Shown: positions 1 through 6,653, counted from the first letter of the stretch. The stretch is 8,731 bases of DNA from an uncultured Lachnospiraceae bacterium (GCA_944376975.1 CALWEE010000054.1:1-8731); one strand, 5' to 3'. Notes: generated from the letters alone by a model not told the origin. Translations and numbers: made by a program.

Positions 1-1
1 G

Positions 2-874
2 GCGGCTGTCAAGAAAACCGCCCGGACCATCGTGGATCTGGCCGCGGAAGGCCATGAGATCATCGTTACCCACGGCAACGGGCCTCAGGTGGGCATGATC
101 AACCAGGCCATGATCGAGCTGAGCCGGGTGGACGAAAACCAGCCCAACACGCCGCTTTCCGTCTGCGTGGCCATGAGTCAGGCCTATATCGGATACGATC
201 TGCAGAACGCCATCCGTGAAGAGCTTAAAAACCGCCGCATCGACGACAAAGCCGTGGTGACCATGGTCACCCAGGTCCGGGTCGATCCGAAAGATCCGGC
301 GTTTGACCATCCATCCAAGCCGATCGGGCGCTATATGACTCAGGCGCAGGCCGACGAAGCGTCCCGGCTTTACGGCCATCTGTTCAAACCCTTTAAAGGA
401 AAAGGCTATCGTCGGGTCGTGGCGTCGCCGAAGCCTCTGGAGATCGTGGAATTGGACGCCATCCGTTCCCTTTCCGCTTCCGGCAATATCGTCATCGCCT
501 GCGGCGGCGGCGGTATCCCGGTCACATTAAACGGCAATCATCTGAAGGGCGCCAGCGCGGTGATCGACAAGGATCTGGTCAGCAGTCTTCTGGCCAGGCA
601 GCTTGACGCGGATATCCTGATCATCCTGACCGCTGTGGAAAAGGCCATGCTCCATTTCGGACAGCCGGACGCGATCGGCCTTTCCGACCTGACGGTCAGC
701 CAGGCCAAAACTTACTGCGCGGCCGGCGAATTCGGCGAAGGTTCCATGCTTCCAAAAATTTTGGCTTCCATGGATTTTGCCGCTTCCGATCCCCGCAGGG
801 TGGCCCTGATCACCCTTCTTGAAAAAGCGAAAGACGGTATCGAAGGCCGCACGGGGACACGGATCCACCTGTGA
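2..874 (+). CDS. arcC: Carbamate kinase, YqeA/ArcC type (5' end missing)
   Basis: The enzyme reversibly transfers phosphate between carbamoyl phosphate and ADP, giving ATP, ammonia and CO2 in the catabolic direction, in the cytoplasm. The frame is open to the window edge, so the GTG at 32 is not the real start. About 20 residues, including the N-terminal glycine-rich nucleotide loop, are missing; 290 residues are visible against about 310 in the family. Visible amino acid kinase motifs, counted from the first visible residue, are HGNGPQVG (24-31), the GGGGIPV loop (168-174), AVIDKD (186-191), ILTAVEKA (208-215) and GSMLPK (247-252). From memory, the sequence follows E. coli YqeA (SVCVA.SQ.YIGYDLQNA, GYRRVVASPKP, GIEG.TGT) more closely than arginine-deiminase ArcC. 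It may therefore serve purine or ureido-compound breakdown; that role is inference. No terminator is evident before ilvE, 128 bp downstream, so read-through is possible. Confidence 0.95.
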   Translation, partial: AAVKKTARTIVDLAAEGHEIIVTHGNGPQVGMINQAMIELSRVDENQPNTPLSVCVAMSQAYIGYDLQNAIREELKNRRIDDKAVVTMVTQVRVDPKDPAFDHPSKPIGRYMTQAQADEASRLYGHLFKPFKGKGYRRVVASPKPLEIVELDAIRSLSASGNIVIACGGGGIPVTLNGNHLKGASAVIDKDLVSSLLARQLDADILIILTAVEKAMLHFGQPDAIGLSDLTVSQAKTYCAAGEFGEGSMLPKILASMDFAASDPRRVALITLLEKAKDGIEGRTGTRIHL

Positions 875-892
875 CCGGGCAAAAAAACTTCA

Positions 893-930
893 TCACATTA
901 AAATCTTCTCTTGAAATCTGAAGAATGTGA
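893..930 (+). promoter_or_regulatory. Imperfect inverted repeat in the ilvE upstream region
   Basis: TCACATT (893-899) is complementary to AATGTGA (924-930), and inside it CTTC (905-908) pairs with GAAG (920-923), leaving a small bulge and an 11-base loop. No T-run follows, so it is a poor terminator. It overlaps the -35 element proposed for ilvE and could be an operator for a dimeric regulator, but this is only inference and chance is possible in AT-rich DNA. Confidence 0.3.
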
Positions 931-939
931 GAGTAACAT
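911..939 (+). promoter_or_regulatory. Candidate sigma-A promoter for ilvE
   Basis: TTGAAA (911-916, 4 or 5 matches to TTGACA depending on alignment) is followed after exactly 17 bases by TAACAT (934-939, 4 of 6 matches to TATAAT). Transcription would start near 946, giving a leader of roughly 57 bases before ilvE. That leader is too short for a T-box and I see no riboswitch motif in it. Confidence 0.45.
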
Positions 940-1002
940 AGAGTATAGATTTCTTCCATAGAGTCTGCATAAATATTCAACGATTTACAGGAGGACAAAA
1001 GA

Positions 1003-2028
1003 ATGGAAAAGAAAGATCTCGAATGGGGCAAACTGGGTTTCGGCTACATAGAGACCGATTACCGGTTTGTTTCTAATTACAAAGACGGCGCCTGGGATGA
1101 AGGGACATTGACGAAAGACAGCCAGGTTGTCATCAGCGAATGCGCTGCTGTCCTTCAGTACGCCCAGACCATATTTGAAGGCATGAAAGCTTACACGACC
1201 AAAGACGGCCGCATCGTCACCTTCCGTCCGGACCTGAACGCGGAGCGTATGATCAGCAGCGCCAAGCGTCTGGAAATGCCCGTCTACCCGAAAGAAAAAT
1301 TCATCGACGCGGTATGCCAGACCATCAAAGCCAACGCGGCTTATGTTCCGCCCTACGGCAGCGGCGCCACATTATATGTACGTCCGTATATGTTCGGGAG
1401 CAACGCGGTCATCGGCGTCAAACCGGCCGATGAATACCAGTTCCGCGTATTTGTCACACCGGTCGGCCCTTACTTTAAAGGCGGCATCAAACCTCTGACC
1501 ATCTGCGTCAGCGACTTTGACCGGGCGGCTCCCCATGGCACAGGCAACATCAAAGCCGGCCTGAACTACGCCATGAGCATGCACCCCTACATCGAATGTC
1601 ATAAAAAAGGCTACGATGAAAATATGTACCTGGATCCGGCGACCCGGACGAAGGTGGAAGAGACCGGCGGCGCCAACTTCCTGTTCGTGACCAAAGACGG
1701 GAAGCTCGTTACGCCCAAGTCCGACAGCATCTTGCCGTCCATCACGAGACGTTCCCTCGTCTATGTGGCTCAGGCTTATCTGGGTCTGGAAGTTGAGGAA
1801 CGGGAAGTATTCGTGGATGAACTGGGCGAATTCGCGGAATGCGGCCTGTGCGGCACGGCAGCCGTTATCTCCCCTGTCGGCAAGATCGTGCTCCACGACA
1901 AAGAGATCGCTCTGCCCAGCGGCATGAACGAAATGGGACCGACAACAAAGAAACTGTACGAGACTCTGACCGGTATCCAGATGGGTACGATCAAAGCTCC
2001 GGAAGGCTGGATCTACGAAGTCTGCTGA
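1003..2028 (+). CDS. ilvE: Branched-chain amino acid aminotransferase
   Basis: This is a cytoplasmic fold-type IV PLP enzyme. It moves the amino group between leucine, isoleucine or valine and 2-oxoglutarate, as the last step of synthesis or the first step of breakdown of these amino acids. The 341-residue length fits the BCAT type II group. The PLP-binding lysine is K184 in GNIKAGLNYAMS. Other family marks are FEGMKAY (58-64), RPYMFGS (127-133), the EETGGANFLFV strand (219-229), SILPSITR (242-249) and CGTAAVISPVG (283-293). The ATG at 1003 is supported by a strong AGGAGGA ribosome site at 989-995, 7 bases upstream. It appears to be a single-gene unit, with a candidate promoter upstream and an intrinsic terminator 20 bases after the stop. 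No other ilv or leu gene is nearby, so the sequence does not show whether its role is biosynthetic or catabolic. Confidence 0.96.
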   Translation: MEKKDLEWGKLGFGYIETDYRFVSNYKDGAWDEGTLTKDSQVVISECAAVLQYAQTIFEGMKAYTTKDGRIVTFRPDLNAERMISSAKRLEMPVYPKEKFIDAVCQTIKANAAYVPPYGSGATLYVRPYMFGSNAVIGVKPADEYQFRVFVTPVGPYFKGGIKPLTICVSDFDRAAPHGTGNIKAGLNYAMSMHPYIECHKKGYDENMYLDPATRTKVEETGGANFLFVTKDGKLVTPKSDSILPSITRRSLVYVAQAYLGLEVEEREVFVDELGEFAECGLCGTAAVISPVGKIVLHDKEIALPSGMNEMGPTTKKLYETLTGIQMGTIKAPEGWIYEVC

Positions 2029-2048
2029 TCCGCCTCACCCGATAGGCC

Positions 2049-2085
2049 AAAAGCTCCGATACCCTCATATGTATTGGAGCTTTTT
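2049..2085 (+). terminator. Intrinsic terminator of ilvE
   Basis: AAAAGCTCCGATAC (2049-2062) pairs with GTATTGGAGCTTTT (2071-2084) as a 14-bp stem with one G-T pair and an 8-base loop. The right arm ends in a run of five T at 2081-2085. It lies between the ilvE stop and the next gene and separates the two units. The A-run on the left arm would let it work to some degree on the - strand as well. Confidence 0.88.
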
Positions 2086-2098
2086 CAGATGACCCGCC

Positions 2099-2108
2099 TA
2101 TATACAAT
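2099..2108 (+). promoter_or_regulatory. Possible -10 element for the PHP-domain gene
   Basis: TACAAT at 2103-2108 (5 of 6 matches to TATAAT), inside an AT-rich run, sits 24 bases before the ATG of the PHP gene. It follows directly on the ilvE terminator, so some promoter is expected here. The -35 region would fall in the terminator T-run and matches the consensus poorly, so the assignment is weak. Confidence 0.3.
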
Positions 2109-2132
2109 CTTATCACAGAGAAAGGCATTGTT

Positions 2133-3047
2133 ATGAAACATTCTGTTTTTATCGATAACGGAAACTGGTACAAAGGCAACCTTCATATCCATACGACCCT
2201 GTCCGACGGCAAACTTACGCCCGCAAAACGGGTACAGGCTTACAAAGACAGGGGCTACTCTTTCATCGCCATGACCGATCACAACCTTTTCGCCTCCTAC
2301 CCGGAATACTGCTCCGACGACTTTCTCGTCCTGCCGGCCACCGAACGGAACACGTCCCGTTTCCCCGGTTCCTACGAGCATATCCATGTGGTGGGCGTGA
2401 GCCGTCCGGCTGTTCCGGAAAAGGTGACCCGTCCCCAGCCCCTTCCCTTTAAAGAACAGGGCAATGAAACCGACTGGCAGAACCTGCTTTCGGATATGAA
2501 GGCGGACGATCAGATCGCCGTCATCGCCCATCCTGTATGGACCCGCATGTCCATCGACCGGCTCCTCACCTTGAGCGATTACACCGGCATGGAGATCTAC
2601 AACACGACCTGTGAACGGACGTCCTATACCGGCCGGAGCGACTATATCGTGGACGCCTGTCTGCGCGAAGGAAAAAAATTCTTCATCTTCGCTTCCGACG
2701 ACTGTCATGAAGGCGAAAACGAAATGTTCGGCGGATGGATATGCGTCAAAGCGCCGAAACTTTCCCATGAAGACATCATCCGCCAGATCGGCGCGGGAAG
2801 TTTTTACGCGTCCACCGGTCCCCAGATCTACGACTTCGGCATGGACGATGACAAGACGGTCTACATCAATTGTTCGCCCTGCGTGTCGGTAAACTTCATC
2901 ACTTATGAAAAGCTTGGATACAGCGTCACAGGCGAAAACCTGACGTCTGGTTCCTATCGGCTGGACGGATCGGAAACTTTTGTTCGCTGCGAATGTGTGG
3001 ATAAATACGGCAAGATTGCCTACACCAATCCCATCTTTTTAAAATGA
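2133..3047 (+). CDS. PHP-domain metallohydrolase (CehA/McbA-like)
   Basis: The 304-residue protein carries a PHP (polymerase and histidinol phosphatase) metal-dependent hydrolase domain. Likely metal ligands are H18 and H20 in NLHIHTTLSDG, D49 and H50 in MTDH, E71, H85 in the HIH stretch, H133 in AHPVW, and D190 with H192 in SDDCH. The pattern, with LHIHT.LSDG near the N-terminus, fits stand-alone CehA/McbA-type proteins better than HisK histidinol phosphatase. Family members split phosphoester or related bonds; the substrate cannot be told here. Residues after about 235 look like a small beta-rich C-terminal domain. No signal peptide or membrane segment is visible, so the protein is probably cytoplasmic. 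AAAGG at 2121-2125 lies 7 bases before the ATG. It appears monocistronic, between two terminators, and its stop codon is the first triplet of the downstream palindrome. Confidence 0.88.
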   Translation: MKHSVFIDNGNWYKGNLHIHTTLSDGKLTPAKRVQAYKDRGYSFIAMTDHNLFASYPEYCSDDFLVLPATERNTSRFPGSYEHIHVVGVSRPAVPEKVTRPQPLPFKEQGNETDWQNLLSDMKADDQIAVIAHPVWTRMSIDRLLTLSDYTGMEIYNTTCERTSYTGRSDYIVDACLREGKKFFIFASDDCHEGENEMFGGWICVKAPKLSHEDIIRQIGAGSFYASTGPQIYDFGMDDDKTVYINCSPCVSVNFITYEKLGYSVTGENLTSGSYRLDGSETFVRCECVDKYGKIAYTNPIFLK

Positions 3048-3103
3048 TCCATAAAAAAACGGCTCACCCCGCCTGACGGGATGAGCCGTTTTTTTATGGA
3101 TCA
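3045..3103. terminator. Bidirectional intrinsic terminator between convergent genes
   Basis: The 22-base arm at 3045-3066 is perfectly complementary to 3082-3103. After one C/A mismatch, CCCG (3068-3071) pairs with CGGG (3077-3080) around a CCTGA loop. Seven A on the left arm (3053-3059) and seven T on the right (3089-3095) flank a GC-rich core, so each strand reads as a hairpin followed by a U-run. It serves the PHP gene on + and the zinc-ribbon membrane protein gene on -, whose stop lies 21 bases away. The left arm includes the TGA stop of the PHP gene. Confidence 0.95.
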
Positions 3104-3124
3104 ATACACGTTCTTTTTCTTTTT

Positions 3125-3760
3125 TCAAAGGACAATGCCCGCGATGGCTGCGACGATCATAACGATACCGGCCAGTATCTGGAGATTGGCGCCCAGTTCA
3201 AACTTGACCATTCCGGACCATCCGCCCAGTTCGGATTTCAGCCCTGTACGGATGAAAAGGGCAAACGCGAGCTGGACAACGCCGATGATGACGCAGCCTA
3301 TGTTCAGCTTCAGCGCGTTGAGGATCGCTCCGGCGATCGGTATGGCCAAAAAGATCACGACCAGGATCATGACGTCCTCTTCTTCACCGGCCAGGCCGAG
3401 CAGCGATATGGATATGCCCAAGGAGCTGACGTAATCAAAGAAAACGCCCAGCACAGCCATCAGACAGCCTACCCAGTAAGCGATCGTGCCCGCCGTATAT
3501 TCTTTCTTGCCTGTACCGGCCGCTGCCGGTCTGGCCTGCGGGTACGCGTTCATCGGCCTTTGGCCCGCGGGTCTTGGACCATTCTGCGGTCTGGCCTGCA
3601 TATTCGGCTGCTGCGCCGGTCTCGGTCCAGCGCCTCCCGGTCCGCCTGCGGGTTTCGCGCCCGGAGCTCCCGGCGCGCCGTCAGCGACCAGCGATTTTCC
3701 GCAGGAGCTGCAGAATTTGCTGCCATCCGGCAGTTTGGCTCCACAATACTTACAAAACAT
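3125..3760 (-). CDS. Zinc-ribbon protein with four predicted membrane segments
   Basis: The 211-residue protein starts with a zinc ribbon (C3, C6, C17, C20; the FCKYCG and FCSSCG knuckles). A Pro/Gly/Ala-rich linker (about 28-82) follows, then four hydrophobic stretches at about 92-114, 129-149, 152-171 and 191-211. A charged EEED cluster (126-129) lies between the first two. This layout of a cytosolic zinc ribbon tethered by a flexible linker to a small multi-pass membrane domain recurs in Clostridia, mostly as uncharacterised proteins; I do not know its function. The ATG is supported by AGGGGG on the - strand (3774-3769), 8 bases upstream, which overlaps the stop codon of the preceding zinc-ribbon gene. 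The two are therefore almost certainly cotranscribed and probably translationally coupled. The strand ends at the bidirectional terminator. Confidence 0.85.
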   Translation of the reverse strand: MFCKYCGAKLPDGSKFCSSCGKSLVADGAPGAPGAKPAGGPGGAGPRPAQQPNMQARPQNGPRPAGQRPMNAYPQARPAAAGTGKKEYTAGTIAYWVGCLMAVLGVFFDYVSSLGISISLLGLAGEEEDVMILVVIFLAIPIAGAILNALKLNIGCVIIGVVQLAFALFIRTGLKSELGGWSGMVKFELGANLQILAGIVMIVAAIAGIVL

Positions 3761-3768
3761 GTTCTTTT

Positions 3769-3775
3769 CCCCCTA
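3769..3775 (-). promoter_or_regulatory. Ribosome binding site overlapping the upstream stop codon
   Basis: On the - strand the TAG stop of the double zinc-ribbon gene (3775-3773) runs directly into AGGGGG (3774-3769), 8 bases before the ATG at 3760. Ribosomes ending the first gene would sit on the start region of the second, which suggests translational coupling and fixed stoichiometry. Confidence 0.7.
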
Positions 3776-4309
3776 TTCTTTTGTTTGATCAAATGAAGCG
3801 TCAAATGACGCGTCATATGTATCCGCCTGAGCTGTGCCCGAAGATATGGGCTGCACGTCAGCCAGGGAAGCGCCGCATTCCATGCAGAACGCCGCGTCCT
3901 GCGTATTCCAAGCGCCGCAGGAGGGACAGTACTTTCCGTCGGCCGGCATAGCCGCGTCGGCTAAAGGCGCGCCGCATCCCATACAGAACTTGGCCTCCAC
4001 GTTGTTGGGCCGTCCGCACTGGGGGCAGATCTTGCTCGCTGTCAGACGATCCAGTTCCTCCTGGCACTTCGCGTTTTCTTCATGCAGTCTGATGATCTCA
4101 CTGAAAAGATCTCCATATTCCGAATCCGCGTCGTACAGGTGGTTTTCCACGCAGCGCATGCCAACCTGATGGGTCAGTTTGTCGATCATCTTTTCATTGG
4201 ACCGGATCTGGTTGGAAATACGCATATTCTCAGAAGCGTTCTTGGCTTTCTGGGAGATATCCTGTCCTGCTGTGGATATGGAATCTTTCAACTTGTCAAA
4301 AAAAGCCAT
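3773..4309 (-). CDS. Coiled-coil protein with two C-terminal zinc ribbons
   Basis: The 178-residue protein has no membrane segment or signal peptide. The N-terminal half (about 1-92) is charged, helix-prone and likely coiled-coil, including RSNEKMIDKLTHQVG and IRLHEENAKCQEELDRL. Two zinc ribbons follow: C95, C98, C109, C112 (ICPQCG, FCMGCG) and C128, C131, C142, C145 (YCPSCG, FCMECG). The tail is acidic and contains a short DASFDASFD repeat. The start MAFFDKLKDSISTAGQDISQKAKN resembles the amphipathic opening of many uncharacterised Clostridia zinc-ribbon proteins. The ATG at 4309 follows AGAGGGG (4323-4317 on the - strand) by 7 bases. It is the first gene of a two-gene unit with the zinc-ribbon membrane protein. 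An adaptor or scaffold role is inference; I cannot name a function. Confidence 0.85.
   Translation of the reverse strand: MAFFDKLKDSISTAGQDISQKAKNASENMRISNQIRSNEKMIDKLTHQVGMRCVENHLYDADSEYGDLFSEIIRLHEENAKCQEELDRLTASKICPQCGRPNNVEAKFCMGCGAPLADAAMPADGKYCPSCGAWNTQDAAFCMECGASLADVQPISSGTAQADTYDASFDASFDQTKE
3789..3819. repeat. Short tandem repeat, 12-bp unit, inside the double zinc-ribbon gene
   Basis: TCAAATGAAGCG (3789-3800) is followed at once by TCAAATGACGCG (3801-3812, one mismatch) and a partial third unit TCATATG. The unit length is a multiple of three, so it encodes the repeated acidic C-terminal tail ASFD-ASFD on the - strand without shifting frame. It looks like recent replication slippage in a tolerant tail. 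Confidence 0.75.
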
Positions 4310-4351
4310 TAGGCGTCCCCTCTTTCTGTAAAGATATCTGCATATGTCATC

Positions 4352-4380
4352 ATTATACTATATTTTTATGCAAATCACCA
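4352..4380 (-). promoter_or_regulatory. Candidate promoter for the zinc-ribbon gene pair
   Basis: On the - strand a perfect TATAAT (4357-4352) lies 17 bases after TGGTGA (4380-4375, 3 of 6 matches to TTGACA), in the only AT-rich gap between the MATE gene and the zinc-ribbon pair. Transcription would start near 4345, about 36 bases before the ATG. The -35 is weak, so the promoter may need an activator or rely on the AT-rich spacer. I see no convincing terminator for the MATE gene in the same gap (4310-4423). Confidence 0.5.
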
Positions 4381-4423
4381 CTAAAATTTATACATTTTCA
4401 GATTCGATTTCACTGCCGGCCTT

Positions 4424-5800
4424 TCAGACCATCCCGGCTTTTTTCCATCCGGAAAACTCATTCCGGGCAAGTATCACGGAAAGCGCGAAGGCCGCCGTAT
4501 CGGCGATGGGCGCCGCCGCCAGCGCGCCGTCCATGCCGTAACTCGTGGATAATATCACGGCAAGCGGGATCAGGAACACGCCCTGTCTGGACAAAGGCAG
4601 GGCCAGCGCTTTGACCGGTCTTCCGATGCCCTGGAAAAAAGACGCCGTCGTCATATGCAGGCCGTACAGGAAAAAGGCCATCATGTAGATCCGGAAACAG
4701 TGGACCGCGCACGCGGTATAAAGCGGATCGTCGGAAACAAACAAGCCCGCGATGCCCGCCGGAAAGATCTGATAGATCAGGAACCAGACGGCAGAGACCG
4801 CCAGAGAGATGGCCGCGGCCGTCCGGTAAGTCTTTTGTACCCTCCCGTAATGTTTCGCTCCGAAATTAAAGCCGTTGATGGGCTGCACCGCCGAAGATAC
4901 GCCTACGAACATGGAATGGGAGATCTGATAGACTTTCATGATCATCCCGTAGACCGAAAGGGCGATGTCGCTTCCATACCGGGTCGCCGCGCCGTACCGG
5001 GTCATTAAGTTGTTCATGACGATCTGGACCAGAGCCGACATGATCTGGGTCAGCAGGCTCGGAAAGCCAAACGCCAGCACGCGGAACGTATGCTTGCGTC
5101 CCGGTTTCAGCGCGTAGGCGCGTACGCGCGCCGCCCGCATGCCGGGCAGATACTTCAGGAACAAAAGGCCGGATGCGATCTGTCCGATCACGGTGGCGAT
5201 GCCCGCTCCGGTCACGCCCATGCCCAAACCGAATATGAACACCGGATCCAGTACCAGGTTGATCACCGCTCCCAGTATCATACATTTCATGGCGTATTTG
5301 GGCGCGCCGTCCGCCCGTATAACGGCGGTCAGCGCCGGACAGATCATCTGGAACGGTATGCCCCAGGCAATGGCCCGCATATAATCCACCGCTTCCCGGT
5401 AAGAGCCGCTCGTGGCTCCGAAAAACCGGACGATCGCCGGCGCGCCCAGTCCGCAGACTATTCCGGCCGCCAGTCCGCACAGGATCAAAAGGGTCACCGT
5501 ATGGCTGACCGTCTCATCCGCTTCCCGCTGCTGCTTTTTCCCAAGATACAGGCTCATATTGGCCGCGCAGCCGTCTCCCAGCATGAGCGCCACGGCGTTG
5601 GTCAGTATGGTCAGAGGAAAGGCGATGTTGGTCGCCGCCATACCGGTGATGCCCACGCCCTGTCCCACAAAAATCTGATCGACGATGTTATACAGATAAT
5701 TGACCATCAACGTCAGCGTGGTCGGGACGGAGTAACGCCAGATCAGCCGGGAAATGGGCTCTGTCTCCAGCGGATTTTTCTTTTCTGACTGAATCGTCAT
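4424..5800 (-). CDS. MATE family multidrug/toxin efflux transporter (MepA-like)
   Basis: This 458-residue inner-membrane antiporter of the MATE family exports organic cations, drugs or metabolites in exchange for Na+ or H+. It is full length, with about twelve hydrophobic segments in two related halves (about 20-220 and 237-447). Family features are the N-terminal SVPTTLTLMVNYLYNIVDQ (24-42) with an FVGQG turn, RADGAPKYAM (162-171), NLVLDPVFIFG (181-191), QPINGFNFGA (306-315) and PLSRQGVFLIPLA (402-414). The loop after the first half is rich in Arg, as expected for the cytosolic side. The pattern suggests the MepA-like branch; the substrate cannot be predicted. AGGAGA on the - strand (5813-5808) stands 7 bases before the ATG. 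The gene starts 24 bp after the proC stop with no terminator between, so it is probably cotranscribed with proC. Confidence 0.93.
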   Translation of the reverse strand: MTIQSEKKNPLETEPISRLIWRYSVPTTLTLMVNYLYNIVDQIFVGQGVGITGMAATNIAFPLTILTNAVALMLGDGCAANMSLYLGKKQQREADETVSHTVTLLILCGLAAGIVCGLGAPAIVRFFGATSGSYREAVDYMRAIAWGIPFQMICPALTAVIRADGAPKYAMKCMILGAVINLVLDPVFIFGLGMGVTGAGIATVIGQIASGLLFLKYLPGMRAARVRAYALKPGRKHTFRVLAFGFPSLLTQIMSALVQIVMNNLMTRYGAATRYGSDIALSVYGMIMKVYQISHSMFVGVSSAVQPINGFNFGAKHYGRVQKTYRTAAAISLAVSAVWFLIYQIFPAGIAGLFVSDDPLYTACAVHCFRIYMMAFFLYGLHMTTASFFQGIGRPVKALALPLSRQGVFLIPLAVILSTSYGMDGALAAAPIADTAAFALSVILARNEFSGWKKAGMV

Positions 5801-5824
5801 CCTGTTTTCTCCTGACCTTTATGT

Positions 5825-6616
5825 TTACCGGGATTCAATGGCGTCGATGGCGTCGATGACAGCGGAACGGAAGCCCCGCCGTTCAAGGGCCGCGACGCCC
5901 ACGATCGTCGTTCCGCCCGGCGAGCAGACCGCGTCTTTCATGGCGCCGGGATGGGCGTTCGTCTCCAGCTGGAGCTTTCCGGTCCCGACGATCATCTGGC
6001 TGGCCAGACGATATGCCACGTCTCTTGGAAGTCCCTGCTTCACGCCGCCGTCCGCCAGCGCTTCCACAAACATACTGGCAAATGCCGGTCCGCAGCCGGC
6101 AAGCGTCCCTGCCGCCGAAAGCTGGCTGGCGTCCACCATCTGGATCAGCGCGGTCTTTGAAAAGATCCGGCGGAATATATCCATCTCATCCTCGGACAGG
6201 GAATGATGATCTTCGCAGATAAGTATGCCCTCGCAGACCGAAATCGGCGTATTGGGCATGGTGCTCAGATGATGGGTCCCCGGGAGCAAAAGCTGTTCGT
6301 ATTTTTCAAAGGGCCATCCGGCAGCCACGGAAATGACGATCTTGTCTTTCAGGATATCCCGTATGGGCATAAGTACGTTCTCCACCATATACGGCTTGAC
6401 GGCAACGATCACCATATCGGACCAAAGCGCCGTCTCCCGCGCGTCTTCACAGGGATTCATGCCCCGGCTTTTCGTGTTGGCCGCCAGCCTTTCCCTGTTC
6501 TTCGCGCAGGCGCACATATTTTCACCCGTCATGGCTCCGCCCTTTAAAAGGCCGTCGGCCATGGCCCGCGCCATATTCCCGAAACCGATAAACCCGATCT
6601 TGATCTGTTTTTCCAT
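5825..6616 (-). CDS. proC: Pyrroline-5-carboxylate reductase
   Basis: The enzyme reduces 1-pyrroline-5-carboxylate to L-proline with NAD(P)H, the last step of proline synthesis, in the cytoplasm. The 263 residues match the family length. Visible features are the N-terminal Rossmann loop IGFIGFGNMARAM (7-19), VAVKPYMV (71-78), the MPNTP turn (120-124), GCGPAF (174-179), and the C-terminal signature SPGGTTIVGVAALERRGFR (232-250) that forms the substrate site. The C-terminus contains a short repeat, IDAIDAI. The ATG at 6616 has an AGGAG/GAGAGG ribosome region on the - strand 7 to 10 bases upstream. A near-consensus promoter lies just before it, and the MATE gene follows after 24 bp. No proA or proB is in the window, so in this organism P5C may also come from ornithine or arginine; that is inference. 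Confidence 0.96.
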   Translation of the reverse strand: MEKQIKIGFIGFGNMARAMADGLLKGGAMTGENMCACAKNRERLAANTKSRGMNPCEDARETALWSDMVIVAVKPYMVENVLMPIRDILKDKIVISVAAGWPFEKYEQLLLPGTHHLSTMPNTPISVCEGILICEDHHSLSEDEMDIFRRIFSKTALIQMVDASQLSAAGTLAGCGPAFASMFVEALADGGVKQGLPRDVAYRLASQMIVGTGKLQLETNAHPGAMKDAVCSPGGTTIVGVAALERRGFRSAVIDAIDAIESR

Positions 6617-6653
6617 AAATAAACCTCTCCTTTTTATCCGGTCATATAGGTGT

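Noticed and set aside
32..34. GTG at 32 as the start of the carbamate kinase
   Set aside because: The frame is open and family-like upstream to base 2, and starting here would remove part of the N-terminal helix as well as the nucleotide loop. The gene is simply cut by the window edge.
875..1002. A possible T-box or amino-acid riboswitch leader before ilvE
   Set aside because: The gap is only 128 bases, lacks the conserved T-box sequence and antiterminator, and has no terminator hairpin before the start codon.
2085..2768. A 227-codon open frame on the - strand opposite the PHP gene
   Set aside because: The + strand reading has the full metal-site motif, a ribosome site and flanking terminators. 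The antisense frame shows no recognisable domain and runs into the terminator region.
3486..3788. A 100-codon open frame on the + strand rich in Ala, Pro and Gly
   Set aside because: It is the antisense of the GC-rich linker region of the zinc-ribbon membrane protein gene, has no ribosome site, and its composition follows from the complement of Pro/Gly/Ala codons.
4383..4398. AAAAT/ATTTT inverted repeat as a terminator for the MATE gene
   Set aside because: The arms are five A/T pairs with no GC core, so the stem would be too weak to terminate.
4415..4444. GCCGG...CCGGC followed by a T-run on the + strand near the MATE gene end
   Set aside because: The 5-bp stem has a 14-base loop, lies within or next to the end of the - strand gene, and the T-run is on the strand that carries no gene here.
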